From the NCBI RefSeq assembly GCF_016899725.1, contig NZ_JACLYU010000005.1:1-64000 (forward strand): 64,000 bases of DNA. The letters are read 5' to 3'. Source of the stretch: Bifidobacterium pullorum subsp. saeculare. GTDB lineage: Bacteria > Actinomycetota > Actinomycetes > Actinomycetales > Bifidobacteriaceae. The position numbers and the translations under genes were made by a program. Shown here piece by piece: positions 9,619-17,398 of the stretch. Each line of letters opens with the position of its first letter. Position 1 is the stretch's first letter. The notes under the pieces were generated by a model. It was not told the origin of the DNA. It searched no databases and saw only the letters and a list, made by a program, of their open reading frames with translations.

Positions 9619-9846
9619 ATGCTCATGTGGCAGTCGTCGTCCCTGTCCTACCGGTTCCGCGCGCAACTGCGCGACGCACTGGCCCAGGCCATGTCTGAAT
9701 CGACGGAACGCCGCTACCCCGCGCGGGCGATTGCGACGGCGATGGGCACGTGGTTCGCACGGCGCCGCCGGTCGCACAACTTCGGCTATCTGGGCCGCCT
9801 GCCGTATGCGATTCCAGCGCTGGCACTGACCGCCATGCTGGTGTAG
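9619..9846 (+). CDS. Small hypothetical protein, 75 aa
   Basis: A 75-codon reading frame starts at ATG 9619 with a good site upstream (CTGGAGGGAGGACGAGTC). The product is basic: the middle has TERRYPARAIA and WFARRRRSHNFGYLGR, and the last 15 residues are hydrophobic (PYAIPALALTAMLV), possibly a membrane-anchoring tail. It is divergent from the YgjP gene and 177 bp upstream of an MFS gene. I do not recognise a family. The ribosome site and lack of a competing frame support coding; short length keeps confidence moderate. Confidence 0.5.
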   Translation: MLMWQSSSLSYRFRAQLRDALAQAMSESTERRYPARAIATAMGTWFARRRRSHNFGYLGRLPYAIPALALTAMLV

Positions 9847-9874
9847 ACGGCTTCCCTCGCTGTAGACGTTGCCT

Positions 9875-9941
9875 ATCATCCCGGCATGCCCATCATCCCG
9901 GATGCCCATCATCCCGGCATGCCCGTTGTCCCGGCATGCCC
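9875..9941. repeat. 17-bp tandem repeat ATCATCCCGGCATGCCC
   Basis: Four head-to-tail units: 9875-9891, 9892-9907 (one base shorter), 9908-9924 and 9925-9941 (GTTGTC in place of ATCATC). Each contains CCGGCATGCC. They fill the leader of the MFS gene starting at 10024. Read as protein they give a proline/histidine string without family resemblance, so they are treated as non-coding. Confidence 0.75.
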
Positions 9942-10023
9942 GAGTTCTCTGAATCTGCCCAGCCTGTGCCACAGGTGGCTTCACCTGGCATCAGGCGTCT
10001 CGCCCCTTTTGTCAAGGAGCATT

Positions 10024-11562
10024 GTGTCCGTTTCCCCATCCAATCCCTCATCCATCTCCCCATCCTCGCAGTCCCCGGCGCGCCCGCTGTCCGGGCGTGC
10101 CCGCGTGCTCACCGTCGGCGCGGTGACGCTCGGCGCGTTCATCGCGCTGCTCAACCAGACCGTCATGTCGCCGGCGCTGCCGAACCTCATGCGCGACTTC
10201 GCCGTGTCCGAAGGCACCGTGCAGTGGGTCACCAGCATCTACATGCTCGTCTCCGGCATCATGGTGCCGATCTCCGCCTACTTCATCGACCGCTTCACCA
10301 CGCGCCGCCTGTTCTTCGCCTCGATGGGCCTGTTCATCGCCGGCACCGCGCTGGGAGCCTTCGCGCCGGGCTTCGGCGTGCTCATCCTCGGGCGCGTGCT
10401 GCAGGCCGCCGGCTCCGGCATCCTCATGCCGCTGGTCGCCGTGGTGCCGATGCTCGTCTACCCGCCGGAGCGGCGTGGCATGGCCATGGGCGTCGCCGGC
10501 ATCGTGATGGCCGCGGGCCCGTCCATCGGCCCGGTGGTCGGCGGCGCCGTCATCGATTCGCTCGGCTGGCGTGCGATGTTCCTCGGCATCGCCGCGGTCG
10601 GCGCGGCGATCCTCGCCGCCGGCGCGGTGATGCTGCACAACGTGGGCGAGCTGCGGCACCCGCGGCTGTCGGTCTCCTCCGTCATCCTCTCCACCGTCGC
10701 GTTCGGCGGGCTGCTGTACGGCTTCTCCACCGCGTCCGACGCCGGCTGGACCAGCCCCATGGTCATCGTGCCGATCGCGGTGGGCGTCGTGGCGTTCGTG
10801 GCCTTCGCGGTGCAGCAGATCCGGCTCAGGGAGCCGCTGGTCGAGGTGCGCACGCTGGCGACCGCGGACTTCCGCAACGCGGCGATCGTCGTCACACTGA
10901 TCAACGCCTCCGTGGCCGTGACCAACGTGTCGCTGCCGCTGCTGCTGCAGAACGGCATGGGGGTCTCCGCCACGGTCACGGGTGCCGTGATGCTGCCGGC
11001 CGCGCTCGTCGGACTGGTTATGAGCCCGGTGTCCGGCGCGCTGTTCGACCGCTTCGGCGCCCGTTGGATGGCGATCGGCGGCACGGCGCTCATGGTGCTG
11101 GCGATGGGGTCGATGGGCCTGTTCGCGCACCGCGGCTCCTCCGTGGCGCTGGTGGCCACGCTGTGCGGACTGCAGGGGCTCGGGCAGGCGCTGGCGAACA
11201 TGCCGGTGAACACGTGGGGCATCAATGCCCTGCCGGATGCCATGATTGCGCACGGCAACGCGATCGCCAACACGGGCCGCCAGGTGTTCGGCGCGATCAG
11301 CACCGCGCTCATCGTCACGGTGATGTCCGGCGTGCAGGCCGGACGGCAGTCCGCGGGGGCCGCCGAGGCGACGGTCGCCGGCGTGAGCGCGAGCTATGTG
11401 ATCTGCGCGGCGATCGCGCTGGTGGCGATGATCTGGTCGGCGGTCACGGTCCGCGACCGTCGCCGCGAGCCGGTGCTCGTGCCGGTCGAGACGCATGCGG
11501 TGCGCGCGCCGGAGGTGCCGGTGGATGCGCCGGCCACCCCGCGCGTCGATTCCGCGGCGTGA
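10024..11562 (+). CDS. MFS drug-efflux transporter, DHA2 (EmrB/QacA) family
   Basis: 512-aa membrane protein with about 14 membrane segments, the size and layout of proton-coupled drug exporters of the DHA2 group. Family marks include LNQTVMSPALPNLMRDF in the first helix region, WVTSIYMLVSGIMVPISAYFIDRF and GRVLQAAGSGILMPL. The GTG at 10024 follows CAAGGAGCATT and starts a Ser/Pro-rich cytoplasmic tail; reading from further upstream would translate the 17-bp tandem repeats. The C-terminal tail is Pro/Val-rich. It stands alone; no regulator is adjacent. Substrate unknown. Confidence 0.9.
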   Translation: MSVSPSNPSSISPSSQSPARPLSGRARVLTVGAVTLGAFIALLNQTVMSPALPNLMRDFAVSEGTVQWVTSIYMLVSGIMVPISAYFIDRFTTRRLFFASMGLFIAGTALGAFAPGFGVLILGRVLQAAGSGILMPLVAVVPMLVYPPERRGMAMGVAGIVMAAGPSIGPVVGGAVIDSLGWRAMFLGIAAVGAAILAAGAVMLHNVGELRHPRLSVSSVILSTVAFGGLLYGFSTASDAGWTSPMVIVPIAVGVVAFVAFAVQQIRLREPLVEVRTLATADFRNAAIVVTLINASVAVTNVSLPLLLQNGMGVSATVTGAVMLPAALVGLVMSPVSGALFDRFGARWMAIGGTALMVLAMGSMGLFAHRGSSVALVATLCGLQGLGQALANMPVNTWGINALPDAMIAHGNAIANTGRQVFGAISTALIVTVMSGVQAGRQSAGAAEATVAGVSASYVICAAIALVAMIWSAVTVRDRRREPVLVPVETHAVRAPEVPVDAPATPRVDSAA

Positions 11563-11655
11563 GACCTGCGGTGGGCTTGTGCGACCGCGGGCGGCACGGT
11601 GCGCGGCCCCACACGGCACAGCACGCGGACCTGTGCGGCAAGGTGCGCGGCCCTG

Positions 11656-11785
11656 TGCGGCAAACCGTACGCTGAGCGAACGTAAGCGTACGGTTCGCCG
11701 CATGAGGGCCGTTCGAGTGCGACAAACCGTACTCCCCCACGGCAAACCGTACGCTGACAGACCGCAAGAGTACGGTTCGCCGCAT
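11656..11785. repeat. GGCAAACCGTACGC palindromic repeats (two and a half copies)
   Basis: Copies at 11656-11703 and 11738-11785, with a half copy GCGACAAACCGTACTC at 11718-11735. The same full-half mixture occurs at 5247-5388. They lie in the 418-bp gap between the MFS gene and tRNA-Ile, where no protein gene is supported. Confidence 0.85.
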
Positions 11786-11922
11786 GGGGCGCACGGACAC
11801 GTACGGACCACCGCGCAGACACCGCGAACATCGCGTGGATGCAGAGCGGGCACGCACAGCCGCGTGCAGACATGCGCGTACGGTCACGGCGGGCATCGCC
11901 GCGACACGCCGAAACGTCCGCG

Positions 11923-11950
11923 TTGACATATCTCATCCAGTCGGTATTAT
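11923..11950 (+). promoter_or_regulatory. Promoter of the tRNA-Ile/tRNA-Ala unit
   Basis: TTGACA (11923-11928), 16-bp spacer, TATTAT (11945-11950), 31 bp before the first base of tRNA-Ile. This is a near-consensus housekeeping sigma promoter correctly placed for a stable-RNA transcript. Confidence 0.75.
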
Positions 11951-11980
11951 GACTACTTGTGCGTTTCGGCGCGCAGGAAC

Positions 11981-12054
11981 GGGCCCGTAGCTCAGGTGGT
12001 TAGAGCGCATCCCTGATAAGGATGAGGTCGGAGGTTCAAATCCTCCCGGGCCCA
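11981..12054 (+). tRNA. tRNA-Ile (GAT)
   Basis: 74-nt cloverleaf: acceptor GGGCCCG/CGGGCCC, D arm GCTC/GAGC, anticodon stem CATCC/GGATG with loop CTGATAA giving anticodon GAT, T arm GGAGG-TTCAAAT-CCTCC, discriminator A. CCA is not encoded. In actinobacteria this gene and tRNA-Ala usually follow gyrA and the DUF3566 gene directly; here ~35 kb separates them. Confidence 0.97.
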
Positions 12055-12066
12055 CAGGAAAAAATC

Positions 12067-12093
12067 AGCGGCTCGTGTGGCCGCTCTTTTTTT
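12067..12093 (+). terminator. Hairpin with T-run between the two tRNAs
   Basis: AGCGGC (12067-12072) and GCCGCT (12080-12085) form a 6-bp stem with a 7-nt loop, followed by C and seven T. It has the form of an intrinsic terminator placed 12 bp after tRNA-Ile and just before tRNA-Ala, so it may attenuate read-through or mark the processing region. Confidence 0.5.
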
Positions 12094-12097
12094 CTCC

Positions 12098-12170
12098 GGG
12101 GCATTGGCGCAGTTGGTAGCGCATCTGCTTTGCAAGCAGAGGGTCACCGGTTCGAGCCCGGTATGCTCCA
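12098..12170 (+). tRNA. tRNA-Ala (TGC)
   Basis: 73-nt cloverleaf: acceptor GGGGCAT/ATGCTCC (one G-T pair), D arm GCGC/GCGC, anticodon stem TCTGC/GCAGA with loop TTTGCAA giving TGC, T arm ACCGG-TTCGAGC-CCGGT, discriminator A. CCA is not encoded. Confidence 0.97.
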
Positions 12171-12185
12171 CGTTCAATCTCGAAG

Positions 12186-12219
12186 AAACCCCGCACAGGC
12201 AACGATGTGCGGGGTTTTT
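12186..12219 (+). terminator. Intrinsic terminator of the tRNA unit
   Basis: AAACCCCGCACA pairs with TGTGCGGGGTTT around a short loop, and the 3' arm runs into TTTTT. It lies 16 bp after tRNA-Ala. The following 225 bp (12220-12444) up to the MFS start hold no supported gene. Confidence 0.88.
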
Positions 12220-12444
12220 CTATATCCGACGCCCCCGATGCCACCCGATAGCGCCCGACGCCGCATTCGGCCTCCCACCTACCCGAGTCACCAACCGACG
12301 ATCCCCGACAATCAAGTGGCGCGCATATGCCGCGTCGATGGCAAAGTCGATGGCCGCCGGCCGACGACGGCGCTCCGGCGGCGGTATCATCGTCGCAGTC
12401 ATCGGGGCATCGGCGGACAGGCGCTCCGGGGGAAGGACGGGGAC

Positions 12445-13893
12445 ATGACGGACGCACCGCATCGCCAACACGACCGACGGCCGGTCAGCGGACAGCCCGG
12501 GCCCAGCAAGCAACCCAACACGCAGTCCAGCACACAGCCGCGCAAGCCCCCGCGCAACGCGCGCCAGCCCCAGCGCCAGCACCAGCCCAAGGACCGACTA
12601 ATCACGCGCGACGTGGCGCTGGTCATGGCGGCGGCGTTCTGCTTCATGGCGAGCAACATGCTCGCCACTCCCCTCATGGCCGGGTATTCGGAGGAGCTGG
12701 GCGCCACGGGCGCGATGATGGGCCTGGTCTCGGGCATGATGAGCATCGTCTCGCTGTTCTGCCGTCCGGTCGCCGGGCTGTTGTCCGACCGCACGAGCAA
12801 ACGCGTGCTCGTCGGCGTGGGCGCGGCCCTGTACCTCGTGTCGAGCGTGTGGTACTCGCTGGCCGGCAGCCCGGCCTCGCTGATCGCGGCGCGCATGGTC
12901 AACGGCGTGGGCTTCGCCTGCTGCTCGGTGTGCCTGGCCACTTGGATGTCGCTGCTGCTGCCGATCCGCCACATGGGCGCCGGCATGGGCCTGTACGGCA
13001 CGATGAACGCGCTGGCGATGGCCGTCGGCCCGGCGATCGGCATCGAAGCGCAGCAGCTCGTCGGCTACCGGCCCACCTTCCTCATCTCCGCCGCGATGGC
13101 TGTGTGCATGGTCGTCTCCGTCTTCCTCGTCAAGAACGGCGGCCGGCCGGTACGGGGGCGGACGGCCGTGGGCGGACGGCCAGCCGACGACCGCACCGCC
13201 GGCGGCCACGTCTCCGGCGGCCCGGCGGCCGGAGACCGGGCCGCCGCCCTGCCGACGCCTCAGCCCCGGTCCCGCCGCAGCACCGCCCTCCGCCTCCTGC
13301 GCGCGGTCATCGAGCCGCGCGTGGTGCCGCTGACGCTGGTGTTCATGCTGTTCGCGCTACCGTACTTCGCCAACCAGTCCTTCCTCGTCACCTATGTGGA
13401 CGGGCGGCATCTGGCGGTGACGGCCAGCCTGTTCTTCCCGCTGTACGCGGTGGCGCTGCTGGTGCTGCGCCTCGCCCTGCGCGACCTATTCGACCGCTGG
13501 CCGTTCCGCCGCTTCCTGCTGTGCTGCTCGGTGTGCCTGCTTGGCATGCTCGCCTGTCTGGGAGCCATGACGAACGACTGGCTCATGCTGCTCGCCGGCA
13601 TCTTCACCGCCGCCAGCTACGGCATCATGAGCTCGGTCACGCAGGCGCAGGCCGTAGTCATCGCCGGCCGCGAGCGCAGCGGCGTGGCCAACAGCACGTA
13701 CTACATCGGCATCGACCTGGGCATGGGCCTGGGGCCGCTGGTAGGCGGCTTCCTGTACCAGCATGCGCCGCTGGCCTGGTTCTACCCGATGATGATGGTT
13801 GTGGTGCCGGTCGCGTTGGCGCTGTACTTCGCCGCCGATGCGATGATGCGGCGCCACGACCGCCGTCGCGACGCCGAGCGCGCCGCCGGCTGA
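12445..13893 (+). CDS. MFS transporter, 12-TM type
   Basis: 482-aa major facilitator. About 50 polar residues rich in His, Gln, Pro and Arg precede the first membrane helix (RDVALVMAAAFCFMASNMLAT). Motif A is visible as GLLSDRTSKRVLVGVG after helix 2, and a Gly/Ala-rich cytoplasmic loop (about residues 235-270) separates the two six-helix halves. ATG 12445 follows GGGGGAAGGACGGGGAC. The protein resembles general sugar or drug MFS porters, but no substrate motif is evident. It stands alone between the tRNAs and a repeat-rich gap. Confidence 0.85.
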   Translation: MTDAPHRQHDRRPVSGQPGPSKQPNTQSSTQPRKPPRNARQPQRQHQPKDRLITRDVALVMAAAFCFMASNMLATPLMAGYSEELGATGAMMGLVSGMMSIVSLFCRPVAGLLSDRTSKRVLVGVGAALYLVSSVWYSLAGSPASLIAARMVNGVGFACCSVCLATWMSLLLPIRHMGAGMGLYGTMNALAMAVGPAIGIEAQQLVGYRPTFLISAAMAVCMVVSVFLVKNGGRPVRGRTAVGGRPADDRTAGGHVSGGPAAGDRAAALPTPQPRSRRSTALRLLRAVIEPRVVPLTLVFMLFALPYFANQSFLVTYVDGRHLAVTASLFFPLYAVALLVLRLALRDLFDRWPFRRFLLCCSVCLLGMLACLGAMTNDWLMLLAGIFTAASYGIMSSVTQAQAVVIAGRERSGVANSTYYIGIDLGMGLGPLVGGFLYQHAPLAWFYPMMMVVVPVALALYFAADAMMRRHDRRRDAERAAG

Positions 13894-13943
13894 CGGGAAC
13901 CGGGGCGGGGCGGCCGGCAGGCCGAAGCTGGGGCCGAGGCCGG

Positions 13944-14029
13944 ATTCGGATTATTGTCGTCAGGATATTCGGATTTTGGTCGTCGGGGAATTCGGATTAT
14001 TGTCGTTGCAGGATTCGGATTGTGGTCGT
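13944..14029. repeat. 23-bp tandem repeats ATTCGGATTATTGTCGTC
   Basis: Four copies start at 13944, 13967, 13990 and 14013, an exact 23-bp period: ATTCGGATTATTGTCGT, ATTCGGATTTTGGTCGT, ATTCGGATTATTGTCGT, ATTCGGATTGTGGTCGT. Two diverged copies with the same period occur at 36488 and 36511. The repeats are not separated by unique spacers, so this is not a CRISPR array. Confidence 0.8.
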
Positions 14030-14266
14030 CGGCGACGGAGATGCCCGATAATCCAAGGTTCCGGCGCGAACAACCCGGCCTCGTGACCCGACGTTGCGGC
14101 CCAGCCTCGCACCAGCTTTGCCACATGACTTTGCCCTTGCTTGGCCGCATGCGCGGAGTAGGGACGACGCCACATGGCAGGTCTGGCGAGACCGAGGAAG
14201 CCAACGTCTATCACCCGGCACATCGCGCCCATTGGATGTGATAACGCGGGATGGGCGTGATTTCTC

Positions 14267-14640
14267 CGTTCGTTGGGGCGCCACGGGCAGGGTATCTGCG
14301 TTCGTTGGGGCGTTTGAGGAGGGGTATCTCGGTTCGTTGGGGCGGATTTTCCGTTCTGCAGACATCTATCTGCGTTCATTGGGTCCTCCGACCAGCGACA
14401 CCCCAACACCCAAGCCTTGGAATTCCGCCATTTTCGGGACCTCCCCAGGCGGGATATCACGCCGACGAGGACCCAACGAACGCCGATAGACCTCCGCAAC
14501 AGACAAAATCCGCCCCAACGAACCGAGATACACCCCGCCAGACGACCCAACGAACCGAGATAGCTCAACCGCCACGCTTAAGCACGACCCAACGAACCAA
14601 GATATCCCGTCCGTCACAACCCAACGAACACAGATACGGC
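14267..14640. repeat. GTTCGTTGGG-box repeats in inverted arrangement
   Basis: Plus-strand boxes (TATCTGCGTTCGTTGGGGCG, TATCTCGGTTCGTTGGGGCG, TATCTGCGTTCATTGGG) occupy 14267-14390, and the same boxes in inverse orientation occupy 14463-14640. The halves 14317-14394 and 14463-14535 form a long imperfect inverted repeat around a ~70-bp centre. The inverse half matches positions 1-130. The whole gap 13894-14671 contains only these repeats and the 23-bp units; I see no gene in it. Confidence 0.8.
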
Positions 14641-14671
14641 GCCCGCGGGGTCATGCAGGCGCAGGCCGCCA

Positions 14672-16045
14672 TCACAGGCCGCGGCGCGCGATCACCTCGC
14701 GGTACCACCGGAAGCTGTCCTTCGGCGTGCGCTCCAACGTGTCGAAGTCGACGTGCACCAGGCCGAAGCGCCGGTCATAGCCCCATGCCCACTCGAAGTT
14801 GTCGAGCAACGACCACGCGAAGTATCCGCGCAGGTCCACGCCCTCGTCGATGGCGTTCAGCGCGGCCTGCAGATGGCGGCGGTAGTAGTCCACGCGCCGC
14901 TCGTCGTGCACCGCCTTCGTGCCATCGGCTTCGACGACCAGCGTGTCGTCCACCGCGATGCCGTTCTCCGTCACCACCAGCGGCACGCGGTACTCGTCCC
15001 AGGTGCGCACAAGCAGGTCGGTCAGTCCCTGGGGGTCGATGTTCCACCCCATCTTGGTGTGCGGGCCGGGCGTGGGCAGGAAGTCCACGTCGCTGGCGCC
15101 CGGGTTGGTGGACGCCGCGGTGGACTGCGGGAACTGCGGCCGGCCCGACATCGCGACGAGGTTGGTGGAGTAGTAATTGACGCCCAGCACATCAATCGGC
15201 TGGTGGATCAGCCCGAGGTCGCCGTCCTGCACGAAGGACCAGTCGCAGATGCCGCGCGTGATGAACATGAGCTCGTCGGGGTAACGCCCACGCAGCATCG
15301 GGTCGAGGAACGCCTTGTTGGCGATCAGGTCGAGACGATGGACGGCATCGGCGTCGCCGCGGTTCAGCTGCAGGTTCAGGGTGACGGACAGCTCCGTCCC
15401 TTCGCCGACCTCGGCGCGGATCGCCTGGCACATAAGCCCATGGGCGAGGTTGAGGTGGTGCACGGCCGGAAACGCCTGGGGACCGCCGCCCAACCCGGGG
15501 GCATGCTCGGTGCCGCCATAGCTCAGGTACGAGGAGCACCACGGTTCGTTCAGCGTGGTGTACGTCTGCACACGGTCGCCGAGCCGGTGCGCGACGGCAC
15601 CCGCGTATTCCGCGACCCGGTACGCGGTCTCGCGGTTCAGCCATCCGCCCTTATCGCCGAGGTACTGCGGCAGATCCCAGTGGTACAGCGTCACCACCGG
15701 CTTGATGCCTCGCGCCAGCAGTGCATCGACCAGGCGGTCGTAGTAATCGAGCCCCTCCGCGTTGGGTTCGCCGCCTTCCACGGGCATGACGCGCGGCATG
15801 GCGACGGAGAAACGGTAGGCGTCGACGCCTAGGTCCGCGAGCAGCTCCACGTCCTCGGCCCAGCGGTGGTAGGAATCGCACGCAACATCGCCCGTGTCGC
15901 CGTTGAGGATCTTGCCGGGGGTGTGCGCATACGTGTCCCAGATGGAGGGGCAGCGCCCGCCTTCCGCCACGCCGCCTTCGACCTGATACGACGCGGTCGC
16001 GGTGCCGAACTGAAAGCCCCGGGGGAATGTGGTGCCGATGGTCAT
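14672..16045 (-). CDS. Beta-glucosidase, GH1
   Basis: 457-aa cytoplasmic retaining beta-glycosidase. The acid/base Glu is in YTTLNEPW (about residue 165) and the nucleophile Glu in LVVTENGI (about residue 359); the N-terminal FQFGTATASYQVEG signature is intact. ATG 16045 follows AAGGAAGGCATC; an ATG 16 codons upstream lacks support. It heads away from the CE2-type esterase gene across a 236-bp divergent region that carries a LacI-type operator. In the mannan locus it would remove beta-linked glucose from glucomannan oligosaccharides, although beta-mannosidase or beta-galactosidase activity cannot be excluded in GH1. Confidence 0.93.
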   Translation of the reverse strand: MTIGTTFPRGFQFGTATASYQVEGGVAEGGRCPSIWDTYAHTPGKILNGDTGDVACDSYHRWAEDVELLADLGVDAYRFSVAMPRVMPVEGGEPNAEGLDYYDRLVDALLARGIKPVVTLYHWDLPQYLGDKGGWLNRETAYRVAEYAGAVAHRLGDRVQTYTTLNEPWCSSYLSYGGTEHAPGLGGGPQAFPAVHHLNLAHGLMCQAIRAEVGEGTELSVTLNLQLNRGDADAVHRLDLIANKAFLDPMLRGRYPDELMFITRGICDWSFVQDGDLGLIHQPIDVLGVNYYSTNLVAMSGRPQFPQSTAASTNPGASDVDFLPTPGPHTKMGWNIDPQGLTDLLVRTWDEYRVPLVVTENGIAVDDTLVVEADGTKAVHDERRVDYYRRHLQAALNAIDEGVDLRGYFAWSLLDNFEWAWGYDRRFGLVHVDFDTLERTPKDSFRWYREVIARRGL

Positions 16046-16156
16046 GATGCCTTCCTTGGATGCTTCGAACTGCCATGGTGCCGCTGCCGTCATTGGCGCG
16101 GGTCGACCGCGACGGCCCGTGGCCGCCGGTTGACCATGGCCAGTGTACCATGGATA

Positions 16157-16168
16157 TTAACCGGTTAA
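16157..16168. promoter_or_regulatory. LacI-type operator TTAACCGGTTAA
   Basis: A perfect 12-bp palindrome TTAACCGGTTAA with central CG, the form bound by LacI/GalR repressors. It lies between the divergent GH1 and esterase genes. On the minus strand a possible -10 (TACACT) follows it by about 16 bp, so the operator would cover the -35 of the GH1 promoter. Related sites occur at 24100, 34435 and 34603. Confidence 0.75.
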
Positions 16169-16281
16169 GCCCCTGTGTTGCGCAGGATGCGCCGCACCCG
16201 GGCCACCGCGCGGCGCGCCGCCGGCCGATGCCCGCGTCGCCCGAGGAAGGGACGACCGGATTCCACTGCAAAGGAGGCAGC

Positions 16282-17340
16282 ATGACGTTCATCGCCCCGA
16301 ACGATCCCGCGGTCCGTGTCACCGGCCGCGTCGACGACGCCGACCCCACCCGCCCGGTGTGGGTGCATCCATACACGCAGGCGGCGTTCCGTTGCACCGG
16401 CACCTCGCTGGCGGTCCGGCTGGTGAACCGGCGCACCTATGGCGTCAGCCAGCTCGGCGCGATGATCGACGGATTCCCGGTGCGGGTGCCGATTCCGGTC
16501 GACGGCGAGACGACGACGGTGACCTTGGCCTCCGGCCTGCCGGACATCGAGCATGACGTCGTGGTGTTCAAGCGCCAGGATGGCCAGCACTATGTGGAGC
16601 TGCTGGGCTTCGAGCTTTCGGAGGGCGCGCGGGTCCTGCCCCCGTCCGAGCCGCGGCCCGCCCACCGGATCGAGGTGTTCGGCGACTCCGTCTCGTGCGG
16701 CGAGCGCAACGAGGCGTCGCTGTATGTCGGCAAGGCGGACCCGGAAGCGGACCTGAGCCCTTACAGCAACGCGTGGCTCTCGTATGCGGCGATCACGGCC
16801 CGCGCGCTGGGCGCGGAGCTGCATGACGTCTCGCAGGGCGGCGTCTCGCTGCTCGACGGCATCGGCTGGTTCAACGCCCCCGATTACGTGGGCCAGGAGC
16901 ATATGTGGGACAAGATCGAGTACAATCCCGCGCTCGGCCCGTCCAAGCCGTGGGATTTCAGCCGCTGGACGCCGCATGTCGTGGTGGTGGCGGTCGGGCA
17001 GAACGACGCGCACCCCGACGACTTCATGAAGGACGACTACGACGGCGACATGGCCCGGCATTGGCGGGCGCGGTATGTGGCGTTCCTGCGCGCGCTGCGC
17101 GCACACTACCCGCACGCGCATATCGTCTGCATGACGACGGTGCTGCGGCACGATCCGTCCTGGGACCGCGCCATCGGGCAGGCGGTGGCGCAGCTCGGCG
17201 ACCCCAATGTGGAGCAGTTCCTGTTCTCCCGCAACGGGGCGGCCACGCCGGGGCACCCGCGCGTGGCAGAGCACGAGGAGATGGCGCGCGAACTCACCGA
17301 CTATCTCGCCGCGCTCGGCCCCGGCATCTGGAAGGACTGA
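16282..17340 (+). CDS. SGNH acetyl-esterase, CE2-like
   Basis: 352-aa two-domain esterase. An N-terminal beta-sandwich (about 1-125; VRLVNRRTYGVSQLGAMIDG) precedes an SGNH hydrolase domain with catalytic Ser in EVFGDSVSCGERNE (about residue 136), block III in AVGQNDAHPDD (about 238-243) and the probable catalytic His in TPGHPRVAEHEEM (about 325). This architecture matches carbohydrate esterase family 2, which removes acetyl groups from glucomannan and xylan oligosaccharides. No signal peptide, so intracellular. ATG 16282 follows GCAAAGGAGGCAGC. It begins a two-gene operon with the second esterase 58 bp downstream, under the likely control of the LacI operator at 16157. Confidence 0.85.
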   Translation: MTFIAPNDPAVRVTGRVDDADPTRPVWVHPYTQAAFRCTGTSLAVRLVNRRTYGVSQLGAMIDGFPVRVPIPVDGETTTVTLASGLPDIEHDVVVFKRQDGQHYVELLGFELSEGARVLPPSEPRPAHRIEVFGDSVSCGERNEASLYVGKADPEADLSPYSNAWLSYAAITARALGAELHDVSQGGVSLLDGIGWFNAPDYVGQEHMWDKIEYNPALGPSKPWDFSRWTPHVVVVAVGQNDAHPDDFMKDDYDGDMARHWRARYVAFLRALRAHYPHAHIVCMTTVLRHDPSWDRAIGQAVAQLGDPNVEQFLFSRNGAATPGHPRVAEHEEMARELTDYLAALGPGIWKD

Positions 17341-17398
17341 CCCGGCCGCCATCGCATCCAACCATCCGAACCATTCCAACCCTCCCCAAGGAGCACCC

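Noticed and set aside
13944-14029. Possible CRISPR array
   Set aside because: The 23-bp units abut with no unique spacers, and no cas genes are in the window.
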